Positions 11,407 to 23,143 are shown, counted from the stretch's first letter. The stretch is DNA of 64,000 nucleotides from Canna indica (GCA_034359265.1 CP136890.1:62869501-62933500); one strand, 5' to 3'. Notes: a model not told the origin generated them from the sequence alone. Program-made: numbers and translations.

Positions 11407-13067
11407 TGTTGGCCTAAGGTTTTCTACCTTGGTCTTAATCTTGGTTTTGATGATAACAAACATGGAACTAATGTTTCATTGAGAAATACTTTCAGATTTC
11501 AAGTCGGTTAACGCACGACGTTCACGATCGGAAAAATTAGATAAATCGAAGAAATCGGCAAGGATGCTCGGGATTCTTCGGGAAGTTAAAGTTTAGGTCT
11601 AGGGTGCCTAGCTTGTGTTGTAACTCCTCATGATAATGCATAAAAACTCAAAAACTAAACCCGAACCCCAAAATATAAAAACCGAAAACTGCCCTGGATT
11701 TCACTAACCCTAGCGAGCTCCTTAGAGGGCTATATGACCTAGACATTTTCTTGGCACGAAAAGTGCCAATAATTATTCCTTAGGTAAAAATTAGATAACA
11801 AGATATTTTTTAGAATTTTTTGGAAGTCTTTAGCCTACCCATATTTGACCCGGAAGATTAGAAAATTTTTGTTTCTTGGAAATTTGTACTAAACCCCAAA
11901 AGTTAGATTTTGATTCTTAAGGATTTTGTATTTTTAGATATTTTTCTTGAATCCAAATGGGGGGTAATCCTTATATAATATTTATATTTAAAAGTTATAA
12001 ACTTAGTGAAGATGGAACCCAGAAACGAGCAATCAAGCAAAAACTCAACCAAACCAAGCAGTGCAGTCTGCCCAATTTCGGTCGACGTTCGATCGATCGA
12101 CCGAATGCTACCAAAAATTGGAAGTAGGCAAGTTGGTCAATCGAAGTATGCTATAAAGTGGCAGTAAGCCTTCGGTCGCTCAGCGATCGCTCGGTCGGTC
12201 TACCGACGATCGACCGAGAATCGACCGAAAGGCGCAACACGGCTAGTTTTCGAGCCGTTGAACATTGTTTCACCCGAGCCTCCTTCATGGATCTATAAAT
12301 ACTAATGCCCCAGCCTTCCTTTGATACTTTTGATCACTTCTACACTTCATTGAGACATCCTTGATCATTTCCAAGCTTTCATTGAGCCATTACTTGGAGA
12401 AACCCTAGCTTTCCACCTTTTCTTTCTTGAGTTCGCCTTCAAGCTTGATTTGATTGATCATGAAGGCATCAAGAGGAGCTAGGATTCATTGTTTGGAGCT
12501 AAGTATAAGTTATTTGATTTATTGCTCCATTAAGTTGTGTATTTTCTTGTTTATTTCATTGTATTTGAGCTTGTCAAGACCTAGATTGTTAGGTCTTGAA
12601 ATTGGGTGGTAGCCTTGGTGTTTGAGGTTTAAATCCACCGGTGTAAATATAGTTTGCTAGGATTAGTTGAGTTGTTCTTAAGGTTGAGGTGGGAGAGTTC
12701 TCTCGATAGGAAGGTGGGATACTTTCGGGTATGGAAGTGCCTTCGGTTTGAGAGTGAAGACTTTCCGATGTAAAGTCCTCATTGTAAGGAAACTAATTAA
12801 TCTAGTAAAACTAGTTTGAAAATCCTAAGCGGGGTGCTTAAGTAGTGCAGTAGGCATTGGGGCCAAACCACTATAAACAATTGTGTTACCATTGTTCTCT
12901 TTGTGTATCGTATTGTTTATCTTCATTACTCGCTTCCGCATTTAGTCAATGAATTATAAATTGCCTAAGTAGTTTAAGAAAATATTTAAAATCGGAATTA
13001 GACAAAATGATTTAGTTAACACACTATTCAACCCCCCCCTCTAGTGTGGTCATTTCGATCACCAACA
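11407..13067 (+). mobile_element. Solo LTR (1.66 kb) of the TGTTGGCCTAAGG family
   Basis: It starts TGTTGGCCTAAGGTTTTC and ends CACCAACA, with the C-rich CACTATTCAACCCCCC block 40 bases before the end. It is the reference copy for the split LTR at 3899. A GATCGACCGA-rich cluster lies at 12080-12235 and a TATA-like CTATAAATACTA at about 12292. The flanking bases CTTGA and CCTAA agree at only 3 of 5, so the target duplication is uncertain. It sits between the integrase and reverse-transcriptase parts of the copia element. Confidence 0.8.
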
Positions 13068-14541
13068 CCTAAGTGATATCTAACCATAGGGTATGACCTA
13101 GACTCTGGCAATCCACGATCTCTTAATGGTCAAATTTGTTGACACCATGCGGTGGCATTATGCAAATCCAAACTGGACTTAAACCAAGTATAGACTTTGG
13201 TTGACCGGCTCAAAAGGATGACTCCTATAGGGTGCAGGTGGATCTTTAGGAAATATCTGAGCAGCTGGCAAGGTGTAGACCTATAAGACCAGACTAGTTG
13301 TGAATGAGATCTAACCCAGACAATAGGTTGTCGACAATAAGACATTCTCACCAGTTCCAATGCTCAAGTCCATCAGGATATTGCTAGCCATTAGTGCGTA
13401 CTACGAATACGAGATCTGGCTAGTGGGTGTCTAGACTGTGTTTTTCCGTTATGAAGAAGTCTATATGACATAGCCAAAGGATTTCGTATCCTCGGTTAGA
13501 CTGAGTAAGGTATGCGAGCTGCAAAGGTCCATTTATGGACTACAGCTAGCATCGAAGAGTTGAAACATCGATTTTGATGAGATAGTCAAAAAGGTTTTGA
13601 TTTCATCAAAAATGTTGACGAACCTTGTGTAGACAAGGTGTTTAGTGGGAGTGTAGTCATATTGTATGACATACTTATGGGAAAAGCGTTCTCATGCTCT
13701 AGTTATTTCCCATACTGATTCTCTATGGTACATCTGGGAAGGGCCTCATATATGCTTGACATTAGGATCTATTTGGATAGGTCTGAAAGGATGCCTGGTC
13801 TACCCCAGCCCATGTAAATTGATACAGTGCTAAAAGAGTTTTGGCATCGAAGGCGGTAAAAGAGGTTACTTGCCTAAAAGTCATTGCATCAGTCTTTCTA
13901 AGATGATGTCTGCTAAGACGCCTAAGGAGAGACAAAAGATGAGTGAGATCCTTTATGCTTCGACAGTGGGATCCATCATGTGATGCTTTGCGCTTGGCTT
14001 GATATTGCTTATACCTTAGAGGTATCTAGTAGATTTCGGGAAAAACCCTGGAGAATAACATTGAAGAGCAAATGAAGAACTCTCTCAGGCACTTAAGAAG
14101 GATGAGAGGCGTTCTATACGATAATAAAACCATGTGATGGTATGAGGATACCTTTAATGGTGGTGCAGTAAGCAAGAAAGTGTTCCTAGATGGGTACTGT
14201 AACCGGTAAGGTGACTAAGGCTTTGTGCTTTGCTACTTACTCTACCGCTTAGGATAACATCAGATAAAGGAGTTTATCATTCAGTGGGAGTTGTTCCTGA
14301 GGTTGCCAGTTCAGCACCAATATTGTATGACAATACTAGGACTGTTGCTCAAATTTAAGGAACTAAGATCCCGTGAAGATCATTGCTTTTCTTAAAAGGC
14401 GGTATCACCTCATCATTGGAAAGAGGTGATGATTGAAAGACACTGATGTAGATGAAACTGATTACGATAGCAGTAGATTCGATCGCCACTAAAATTTGGT
14501 ATACATATAGTAGATGATTGGCTAAAGTGCAAGTGGGAGAT
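13068..14541 (+). pseudogene. Copia pol remnant: reverse transcriptase and RNase H
   Basis: Decayed frames follow the order of copia RT-RNase H: NQVWTLVD then PIGCRWIF near 13180-13245, a GFDFIKNVDEPCV-like stretch near 13590-13630, KERQKMSEI.YASTVGSIM near 13920-13980, and VVPEVASSAPILYDN with RRYHLI toward 14290-14420. Many stops make it non-functional. Its end GTGGGAGAT at 14533-14541 is the polypurine tract directly before the 3' LTR. Confidence 0.8.
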
Positions 14542-15140
14542 TGAAATGAAAAGTTCCCTTGAGCCAATCACATGTCGATGTGTTTAGGGACTATTCAAGG
14601 GTAATCAACTCAATGAGTCAAATTTTTCATCATATGTTGCATCTTTATTCATAGAGATTGTGATGAACCCCATGAACCCGGGCAAATTATTCCGAGGCCA
14701 TGAGGAGATCATGCCAGTGAGACTTGGAATCCAGATGCCCATATTCTAAATGTTCATAGTCGTAGGATCAACAATTAGGGGATCGGTGATTCCGAATAGA
14801 CTAGTGCACTTGGTACATGCCCTATACGATAAGGGGTAGCTGGTCTCACAGTTACCTATGAGTCATCATTAATATACAAGTGCGGGTGCTCATTAAGGAA
14901 TGAGTTCACTGAACGGACCTGCACGAGGAACACAAAATGGAATCCTTACATGAGTGTCAATAGGATGTTCCTCGGGTGATAGTAGGTGCGAGCAGTCCTT
15001 TGACCTAAGGTTGCCATGGTTACCTTGTGAGTGACGACCCATTGCTTTGGTATTATTGGGCATGGGGAAGCATTCATGGGGGTAGATGAGCAACCAACAT
15101 GGAATTAGTTACTCCTAGCGAGAGGAGATAATGTCCTATG
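14542..15140 (+). mobile_element. 3' LTR of the copia element, segment 1 of 2
   Basis: It starts TGAAATGAAAAGTTCCC and follows the 5' LTR (from 4820) closely until GTCCTATG at 15133-15140. There a hAT transposon is inserted, and the LTR resumes at 19508. Confidence 0.85.
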
Positions 15141-15370
15141 CATGGTTTAAAATACCGATACCAGTACCGATATGTACCAGTACCGATCTCGGTCTTTGAC
15201 CGGTATCGGTATGTACCAGTACTGTACCGTACCGACACACGGTATGGGCCGGTACGAAAAATGCATACCAGACAAAAAAAAATTACTGTTAAAAATAACT
15301 CTAATAACACATAATTGATCAAGAAATACTTAAATTTAATATTCAAATATCAAATACATGAATATAATAT

Positions 15371-16467
15371 TTAAAATGCAGACGAATGACGTCTGTCGTA
15401 CTCGTACATATCTTGGGGACATACACGACTAAGGTCAACACCGTAAGTCTCCAATGCCCATATCTGGAAATGATCCCATGCCATCATGCCTTGGTATCCA
15501 TTATACCACATACCCATCAGTGTTTCTCTATTGGCAGTCCAAGAACTAGTCCATGTATCATCTGTTGAGTAGGTACTTGATACATAATAGGTTGATTCAG
15601 AAACCTCTTGCAAGCTACTCATCATATCGAAATGGTAAACTTACAAATCTGTCGGTCCACCTACTCGACACCAGCCTCTCTTCTCGCACACCTTAGTTGT
15701 TCCTCCGGTTCTAGCACAGTGATCTTGATATTGGGTGTAGTGGTCGAAGTATTGCTCATTCGTCCGCAGATGGGAAAGTGTCGGTGTTGATGGCACGAAT
15801 GTGTCTTCTCCCCTAACTCCATCATCATCATCATCTCCTCCGTTTTCTGTGCTGCTACTGCTATGAACCGAGGACTCGTCTTCTTCGTCCCCTTCCGCTT
15901 CTGCAATTGTGTCCAAAGGATCAATTGGTCGTCTCCCTTTGTCTTTTGCCTTTGAAGGTGAAGGTGTTGCCTTCTTCTTTCCCTTTGATTGTGAAGATGG
16001 AGAGTCGGATGTGGATCGTCGTCTTACTTATCAAACCTGTTGAGAGTCCAAGGGAGCAAGGGTCATGTCCCTCTCAAGAGCTTGGATGTTCGTGTCTTCT
16101 GGTTGGCTCTCAGACTCAACAACATCAGATATAATTGGTGAAGGCCGAGGTGGTTCACCTGTTTCATCAAGAAGAGGCGGTCAATCTCCATTTCACTCCA
16201 CCAATCAATTATCGGGTCTGCATCGCCTTGTACATGTGGAATATCTCTATCTTCGTTCTGTAATGCCTGCATTCGAAGTCGCGTGTTGTAATGAACATAT
16301 ACGAGTTTCTCTAATCGGGCGTATGAAAGGCGGTTGTGTGGCTTCGTATGAATCAATGCGAAGGTCGACCAATTCCTCTCACATCCACTTGATGATGTGG
16401 TTTGCGAGAGGATGCTTACTGCAATCTTTCGAAGAGTTGGACTTTGGTTCCAAATTGCAACCACCAT
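15371..16467 (-). pseudogene. hAT transposase C-terminal part: dimerisation domain and acidic tail
   Basis: The hAT dimerisation domain is clear on the minus strand at 16467-16270: AVSILSQTTSSSGCERNWST, then IHTKPHNRLSYARLEKLVYV. This domain holds the transposase dimer together and lies beside the RNase H-like core in the family. After a frameshift the tail follows (15925-15640) with an acidic and serine-rich run (GDEEDESSVHSSSSTE, DDDDD), and a Tyr/Trp-rich end at 15625-15371 (SSTYSTDDTWTSSW). Such acidic tails are usual in plant hAT proteins. At least two frameshifts break the reading. Confidence 0.85.
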
Positions 16468-16489
16468 TCAACTGCAACAAATTTAAAAT

Positions 16490-17116
16490 TAGTATTAGTA
16501 ACGGAATTTTATCTTTGATAAATAAATTGGCAAAAAAATTCTTTCTACCTGGATCTATAGTATCTCGGATGGAGATTGCAAAGAAATCTCCGAAATTGTC
16601 AGATGCATCTCGAAACCATTTTGATTCATTGAGAGCTTGTCATGAGTCTATAGTAGGTTGTCATGCACTGTTGTTTTGATATTTTAAGTTGTAGTCTCGT
16701 GGGGACGTTCATGTTTTTATTCAGTCTTTTATTTATTAAAGAACTATTGCTCTTCGATTTATTTATTTTCGCACTTGAGCTATTTATTAAAAACTTTGAT
16801 GTTTTGAAATAAAAATCTATTTTGGTTATTTTTATTAATTAAAGCTGTTGTTTGTTCCACTATTTTACGAGTTGGTAGGTGCATGAGTTAGGCTACGGGG
16901 TATAGGCACGTATACCTTGGCCGGTCACGTGACCCTGAACTTGGGGCGTGACAAAATTATATATTTTTATTAATAACGGGATTTTATCTTTGATAAATAA
17001 ATTGGCAAAAAAATTATATCTACTTGGATCCATAGTATCTCGGATGGAGATTGCAAATGAATCTCCGAAATTGCCAGTTGCATCTCGAAATCATTTTGAT
17101 TTATTGAGAGCTTGTG
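16490..17116. repeat. ~150-base direct duplication of hAT sequence flanking an LTR fragment
   Basis: Positions about 16490-16640 and 16966-17116 share AACGGAATTTTATCTTTG, the CTCGGATGGAGATTGCAAA segment and TTTTGATT(C/T)ATTGAGAGCTTG. The copies differ at roughly one base in ten. Between them lies the gypsy LTR fragment. The duplication is far longer than any normal target-site duplication. Confidence 0.8.
16640..16952 (+). mobile_element. Gypsy LTR 3'-end fragment inside the hAT element
   Basis: This is a close copy of 600-916, sharing GTCTCGTGGGGACGTTCATG and the end GAACTTGGGGCGTGACA. Only the last ~310 bases of the LTR are present and no primer site or internal domain follows. It separates the two direct repeats at 16490 and 16966. 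Confidence 0.8.
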
Positions 17117-18772
17117 CCGCTTCTCGTTGGGATCCCGACATTCGCTGTATGACCATGCAGAGCAAATATAACAAACTATCGACTGTTCCAAGATTATATT
17201 TGTATTGGTATGCGGGATTTAAATAATACCCTATAAAAAATTAAGCATAATGAATTAAATTTAAATAATTTCTTAATATTAAATAAAAAAATACCTGCGA
17301 TGTGTATGTCACGACCGATTTGATTATCCCATCTCTGAAAGATAATTTCGATGAAGTGCTCATACTTGGCAGGAGAAATCATAACCCTCTTGATTTCTTC
17401 TTGTGCTTGATGGATGTAGTGGTAGAGATGGCCCATTTGATGCGTCTTTTCCATGTCCACCTGTCGTAGAACCTTGTACAAAGGTTCTACGGCGACGATT
17501 ATTTCTGCGATGCAATCCCAAAAGCGTATGTTGAGGATTTACTTCACTATTTGTTTTCCATCGGTTTTTCCAACATATCTTGATGAAGTCCATTACTCAT
17601 TTGTAAACATGGTTCTAAGGGCCGTCTTTTTTTGTTGGAGCGACCTTAACACAATGAAGTTGGTTGCAAAATGAGTCGCTCCCGGTCGAAGAATTTCACC
17701 TAAAATATGGAATTATCATTAGTAATTATTTATGATAAACTAATTAATAAATAAATACTGTAAATTATTTAAAAATTAATAAATTACCTTTTGTAAAAAA
17801 TTTCATTAGGGCATGTCCCATGTGTGGTTGTAGATGAAGCGCGTAATTTGTTGCGCCTTCTTTACCGTCGACTTCACAATCGATATATCACTGATATCTT
17901 TCATTATTATGTCTACACAATGGGCTACACATGGAGTCCAACATATGTAAGGATAATCTTGTTCAATTATCTCACCTGCCCTTTTGAAATTGGCTCCATT
18001 GTCGGTTATAACTTGAACAACATTCTGGGGTCCAATCTCCTCGATCACCTCCGCCATCAGCTTCGACATGTAGTAAGCATCATGGATTTCATCGGACGAG
18101 TTCACCGACTTGTGATAAACAATCCTCCTGTTGCAATAGATGAGGAAGTTGATGATGCTCATTCGGGTTGGCACGGTCCCACTATCATACATCAAACTGC
18201 ATCTGTACTCCCCCCATTGTCGCTTGATTTCGTTGATCCATTGCTTTATTTCATCGACCTCCGCTTCAAGATAAGGACCTGAAATTTCATAGGGAGTTGG
18301 AGGGGCAATACCTGGGCCTACCTTTTGGATGGTAGACACCATGGTTCGATAGTATGGATTGTTGGCTGCATTTACGGGATCTTAAGTGGAACCATTTGGA
18401 GATGGCTCTCCCCAACTCCCACTTCTTCGTCTTGCCCCAAGAATCTTCTATGTGCGGTTGCTTTGCTGATTGAGGAGGAAATGCCCTGGGATCAAGATCA
18501 GAAACATCAATATTAGTTTTCCTACCACTTGCTCCGAGGTTTGTGAAGAATCCTCGAATGCCTCCTCTGCTGCCTCCTCTACTTTGAGGTACACTCATGC
18601 TAGAACTCCGGCCAATATGAGGACCAGAGGGAATTGAACCACTTCGGCCCATTAATTCGGCAGCTGAAGTCGAGCCGACGCTGCTTGTGCCACCGCTGCT
18701 ACTACCTCCGTCATACTCAAAATGAGATCTGGGATAGTACATCCGATCTCGTTCAAATGCAGTGTGCTCCAA
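17117..18772 (-). pseudogene. hAT transposase middle part: linker and DUF659 (RNase H-like core, first half)
   Basis: The minus frame 18342-17806 is a typical DUF659: GPYLEAEVDEIKQWINEIK, then YDSGTVPTRMSIINFLIY, HKSVNSSDEIHDAYYMSKL, VVQVITDNGANFKRAGEII and CWTPCVAHCVDIIMKDI. The D of ITDNGAN and the CVAHC block belong to the catalytic core of hAT enzymes. Upstream (18772-18287) is a Ser/Gly-rich linker. Downstream (17593-17194) are broken frames with CWKNRWKTNSEVNPQ-like hAT sequence. A frameshift joins the linker to DUF659. Confidence 0.85.
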
Positions 18773-18969
18773 TGAAGCTTGGATGCAGGCTTCATATTCC
18801 GGATCCTCGTCGTCACCGCCACCACGAGCCTCGTAATGGCCACCCCGAGCCTCGAATGGCCACTGTCGACTTCTTCGGTAGCTTGTCGGTCGAACTCGAC
18901 TTGTTAAGCTGCATTCTTAAGGCGCTGCTCCTTGTTGGTGAGCATATCTTTGAATATTCATCGGACTTA

Positions 18970-19125
18970 CAGCGGTGCTTTGGCGCATTTGACGATGTCA
19001 CCAAATGTTTCGGCCAAGTGTGCCTTCAATCGAGTGATGCCTCTACCACGACAAATTATATTACAGTGGATGCATTGCCAGTGGTTAGCCTTCTCCAATC
19101 GAACACCGTGCTGCCATGCGGGTCA
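18970..19125 (-). pseudogene. hAT transposase N-terminal BED zinc finger
   Basis: The minus strand reads AWQHGVRLEKANHWQCIHCN, then GITRLKAHLAE, then VKCAKAPL before a stop. This is the BED-type DNA-binding finger (C-x2-C ... H), the expected N-terminus of a plant hAT transposase. The stop after KAPL and missing continuity with the linker show decay. Confidence 0.8.
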
Positions 19126-19507
19126 GCATGAGATTTTGGCATCATTTTAGCAGAGTATCAGCGTGGAAATTAAGAAAAAATAGATTAGAGAGAGAGTTTG
19201 AGAAAGATTGAGAGAGATTGAGAGTTCAGAGAGTTTAGATGAGTAGAGGGGTGAGAGGGGGTAAAATGTGTTTTGGGGGTTTATATAGACCCCAAATCAA
19301 GTCAAATCCTGCTCCAAATGGATATATAGTCGTTTGGAGCATATCGGCACGGTAGCAAAAACTCTTTTTAAGAGCCGTTGCATCATACCGGGCGGTATTT
19401 ACCGAGATACCCGATATCGCCCAATATCGTATCTCATATACCAGTTTTTCAAAAAACCGATAAATACCGGTCATACTGGGCGGTATTATATGGTATTTGA
19501 AATCATG

Positions 19508-21310
19508 GTCCAATATATGTGTCCCTTCAAGTGTCAACTTGGGAATCTCTGGCCAGAGTAGACATGAAAGTCAGGAAGATGTTTCTGACGTTTCATTATT
19601 GAGACAACATCTAGGCGAGTGGAATTCATATGAATCGGTATTACGGTTTTGACACTTCTTACATACCCTAGCCGACATCGGGACATTGTAACCAAGGGAT
19701 TTAGTTGCACGGTAACTAATCACCCAAGGGTGTTCGATCCCTATAGATTGAACCTCACACTATCCGGGTAGTCATGATACGTTGCTAGACGTCAATCTTG
19801 ATTTTTGAATGGAGTCTCTCACGATCACACTAAAGGGATTTAGTGGTGGCTCATAAGATTCGAATACAAGTCATTCTATCGGATCCGACTCTCCATTATG
19901 CACAACTCACTGCCGACTTAGTGTGGGGCCCAATGGGTCACACACAACAAGCTAACCTCGTAATGGGCCTTATGAGATAAAGTTCAAATGCGGCCTTATA
20001 TGTCTACTAGCATGGACATGCTGCACTCGATCACGGATCTTATTTACGGACATGATAGAAAAGATGTTTCCTATAAGAACGAATACGCGATGAAGGAGTT
20101 CCTCGATAACCCTAAGTTGTAGGGCATCCCTAAATTGTAGGGATTGGCACATGATAATATTTTATGTAGTTGATTAAATTTAATTATGAATTAAATATTT
20201 AATCAACTACTGGATCGGGAATGTATTTAGTTATGAATTAAATTTAATTTGATTTTGAATAAAATATATATGGTGGGAAAATTAGTTTCTAACCATGAGT
20301 CTAACCAATTAATTGGGAATTAATTTATTTGGATAAATCCTAATTAATAAGAATTTGATTTATTGAGATAAATCATAAAATTAATATATATATGATTTAT
20401 GAGGATAAATCATAATTTTATTAATTAATAAGAAATCGAATTATTTAGATAAACCTCTTTTCTATTGTTTAGTGGATTGGTTTATTTAGATAATTATCAT
20501 TCTTGTTTATAGGATCTTAATTTATGGAGATAAATTAAAGTTTATATTTAATTGGATTTAATTAATTTTGAATTAATTATGAATCTAATAAAATATAAAT
20601 TATTTTTTGAGGCAAATCCCGGAATTTCGATTTCCAATGAGAGAGTTTTTAGGGGGCTGGGTCCTCCCCCCCTCTATATAGTGGTCGAACACCCCATAGG
20701 GAAGAGTTAGTTAATTAGTTCTCCATCTTCTTGGAGAAGATTAAGGACTTAATTCTTTAGAGACTTCTTGAAGAGAAAGGCTCCAAAGAACTTGTCCTCT
20801 CCGTTGGTGGCTGGCCATCTACATCCTCCTTCCCTGGTTTTCGCGAAGCCAAATTGAAGGTGTTCTCTTCTTGGGTGTGCTGCAATCTTCATCTTCTTAG
20901 AGGAGTCCCAGAGGACAGCGAGGTATCTTCACCTCTTCTCTTTCGTTCTGGTGTTTTCTTATCTTCTCTCCTTCCCTCTTTGGTGCCCGGTTCTTGGTGG
21001 AAGGGCCGACCTTGCCTTCGTGGATTTCAAGATTGAGAAACTTCTCCGTTGAGCCACAACGAGCCCTGGTGTTCACTGCCCCTATTGTTGCGAGGTGCTT
21101 GGTGTGGACTATCGTTGAAGGAAATGATGTGCACATGTGCGTCTCAAGATGGGGATAGGATCAGCCATACCAACCGCGGTTTGAGGTATATCTTCTCCTT
21201 CTTCTCCGATGTTGAATTCCTTAATATTACTAAAGTAGATCATTATTTTTGGGATGGTTTGAATTTTTTAATTTGCTATTTCCACTGCATTTTTGAATCT
21301 CATCCCAACA
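19508..21310 (+). mobile_element. 3' LTR of the copia element, segment 2 of 2
   Basis: It resumes the LTR after the hAT and follows the 5' LTR from GTGTCCCTTCAAGTGTC (5450 there) to the same CATCCCAACA end. The combined length of the two segments (2402 bases) agrees with the 2450-base 5' LTR. A CCTCTATATAGTGG TATA-like box sits near 20672. Substitutions and small gaps against the 5' copy are frequent, so the insertion is old. Confidence 0.85.
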
Positions 21311-21563
21311 CCTTCACCTTTTTAAGCTATCTTGTGATCATTTCTAAGCCTCATTGAGCCAAATTCATGTGGAATCCTAGTTTTAAGCATTGACATCCTT
21401 TATTTAGTCTTAAACTTATTATTTCATCATCAAAGACATCAAGAGGAAGCTAGGAAATTGTGGTTGGAGCTAAGTATCTTATTGTTTGATTTATTGCTCC
21501 ATTATTGTTGTATTATTGTTGTTATTTTCATTGTCTTTTAAGTGTGTAAGCCTAGGTTGTTAG
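21311..21563 (+). mobile_element. Old solo LTR, segment 2 of 3
   Basis: It continues the LTR started at 3899: the TGATCATTTCTAAGCCTCAT and GCTCCATTATTGTTG parts match 12360-12550 of the intact copy. It ends at CCTAGGTTGTTAG, where the pol-less element starts. Confidence 0.8.
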
Positions 21564-21876
21564 TGTTGGATTTAGGTTTTCAACCTTAGCCTTAATCTCG
21601 GTCTTGATGGTTTTGATGATAACAAACATGGAACTAATGATTTCATTGAAAATATCTTTCAGGTTCCATATCGACTAGCATTCGATGTCCTCGATCGGAT
21701 AAATCGGAGAAATCACAAAATCGGAAGGACATTGATCGTCACGCTCGGGTTCGTCACGGAAGTTTCTCGAAGATCGACGAGTGCACCCAAGTCGCTTGGA
21801 TGATGCTCGTTGAAAGTCGGAACCCGGAAAAGAAGCGTGGAAGAAAATTGGCTGAGAAAACAAACTCAACCTATGT

Positions 21877-22253
21877 TCGGTCGACCGAGCGGTCAACCGA
21901 ATAGGGTAAGGTAAAAGGCAGTAGCCCTATCGGTCGACCGGACAGAGGCTAAGCTGCAGACGCAGCTTGCATAGGTCGACCGATCGATCGACCAAAAATG
22001 AAAACGCAAGCTTCTTGCATCTGGCGGTCGACCGGGCCGTCGATCGACCAAATCCCAAAATGGGCAGTAGCTTGGCGGTCGACTGACCTGCTGAATGCCG
22101 CGATGCAAGATCGCGTCGGTCGACCAACGGGTCAACCAAAGATCGAAGATCGCACGATCCGCATCTGGCGGTCGACCAGTCGGTCGACCGACCACAGGGA
22201 GAAATGAGCGGTCGATGCTGGCAGTCGAACAGTCGGTCGACCGACCATTCGAT
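21877..22253. repeat. GGTCGACC palindrome array in the LTR
   Basis: Over ~380 bases the motif (T)CGGTCGACCGA and one-base variants such as GGTCGATCGACC recur about every 20-60 bases, often in opposed pairs like GGTCGACCGATCGATCGACC. Each unit is self-complementary and contains two or three CpG. Equivalent arrays lie at 28292-28665, 47777-48108, 49941-50237, 55121-55447 and 59291-59632. Open frames reading Arg-Ser-Thr-Asp-Arg repeats here come from the motif itself. Confidence 0.85.
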
Positions 22254-22264
22254 CGGCGGCCTAT

Positions 22265-22286
22265 AACGGATAGATTTCTATCCGTT
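22265..22286. promoter_or_regulatory. Conserved hairpin upstream of the LTR TATA box
   Basis: A perfect 9-base inverted repeat, AACGGATAG and CTATCCGTT, is separated by four bases and lies 22 bases before the TATA box. AACGG is also the core of the plant Myb3R-bound MSA element. The same structure is at 48114-48135 and, with matched changes in both arms, at 59638-59659. Confidence 0.65.
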
Positions 22287-22308
22287 GATAGCCGTTTCTT
22301 CAGCTGGG

Positions 22309-22318
22309 TATAAATATA
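22309..22318 (+). promoter_or_regulatory. LTR TATA box
   Basis: TATAAATATA directly follows the hairpin and would place transcription start (the U3/R border) near 22340-22350. The same box is present in copy A (48159-48168) but altered to TATCAATACA in both LTRs of copy B. Confidence 0.65.
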
Positions 22319-23078
22319 CCCTCATATGAATCTTTTAACTCTCTCACACTCTTCTACATATCTTATTGAGTCATCCAAGAGAGATCCAAAGCCTTCCAAA
22401 GATCAAAATGCTTGTGCTCTGCTACTTCCACGAGTTCTTCCTCCTGCGCACTCTGCTCCTCAACTCGGGCTTCAATTCAAGATATTCTACTTGGCGAGTT
22501 GGAGTTTTTGAAGGCCTGAAAAGAGTAGCTCTTTTCGTTGTATCTTTTAATTGTTGTTTGAACTGTTTTAATTTGGGTTTGTAGAAGACCAGGTGTTTGG
22601 TCTTGAATTGGATGAAGTGGTATCCTTGGTGAAAAGGAGTAAAGCCACTTGTGTAAACTTAGCTCTTACTAGGATTAGTTTTAGTTGTCCCTTAGGTTGG
22701 GGTGGGAAAGAGCTCTCGGTAGGAAGGCGGGATACTTCCGGGTGTGGAAGTGCCTTCGGTTGGAGAGCAGAGTCTTTCCGGGGGAAAGTCTTCGTTGTAA
22801 GGGAAACGAATTAATCTAGTAAAACCTAGTTTGGAAATCCTAAGCAGGGTGCTTAGGTAGTGGAGTAGGCATTGGGGCCGAACCACTACAAATTGCGTGT
22901 TTGCATTGGTTTGATTGTTTGTTTTTATTGCTCCATCATTTATAGCTTCCGCATACAATCGCATAATTGCATCTTGCCTAAACCGATTTAAAAAATCAAT
23001 TAAAAGTGAATTTAGACTAATTATTTAATAAACACACTATTCACCCCCCCCCTCTAGTGTCGCCATTTCGCTTTCAAT

Positions 23079-23090
23079 TGGTATCAGAGC
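23079..23090 (+). other. Primer binding site of pol-less element 1
   Basis: TGGTATCAGAGC is a perfect match to the plant tRNA-iMet complement, two bases after the LTR end. Confidence 0.9.
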
Positions 23091-23143
23091 GGGTCGTAGA
23101 TTGTGATTTAACCATCCCTTATACAATTCGTCTCGATCTAGAA

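Larger units (their letters stand above)
15141..19507 (-). mobile_element. hAT superfamily transposon, nearly complete but decayed
   Basis: The element interrupts the copia 3' LTR. Its ends are imperfect inverted repeats: CATGGTTTAAAATACCG on the left and, reverse-complemented, CATGATTTCAAATACC on the right. The flanks GTCCTATG (15133-15140) and GTCCAATA (19508-19515) agree at 6 of 8 bases, fitting a hAT 8-bp duplication, although four extra bases follow on the right. Subterminal regions are rich in TACCGGTA-like motifs. The transposase is on the minus strand with BED finger, DUF659 and hAT dimerisation parts in order. An LTR fragment has landed inside (16640-16952). Confidence 0.85.
21564..23076 (+). 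mobile_element. 5' LTR of pol-less copia-like element 1
   Basis: The 1513-base LTR starts TGTTGGATTTAGG and ends CGCTTTCA directly before the primer site. In order it holds a GGTCGACC palindrome array (21877-22253), a hairpin (22265-22286), a TATA box (22309-22318), and near the end a C-rich block CACCCCCCCCC. The same order is seen in the LTRs of copies A and B. Confidence 0.9.

Noticed and set aside
21877..22253. CRISPR-like array
   Set aside because: Units are palindromic, irregularly spaced and drifting, without unique spacers, and lie in a plant LTR.
21893..22313. Overlapping open frames on both strands rich in Arg-Ser-Thr-Asp-Arg-Pro
   Set aside because: They arise from the repeated GGTCGACC motif, which lacks stops in several frames. 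They recur at each array in different frames and have no conserved start.
23079..23090. tRNA gene signal
   Set aside because: Only the 12-base primer complement is present; no cloverleaf with A and B boxes occurs here or at the other primer sites.
23057..23143. Longer Gag start at 23057
   Set aside because: It would begin inside the LTR and run through the primer site. The ATG at 23144 starts the MALES motif shared with copy A.
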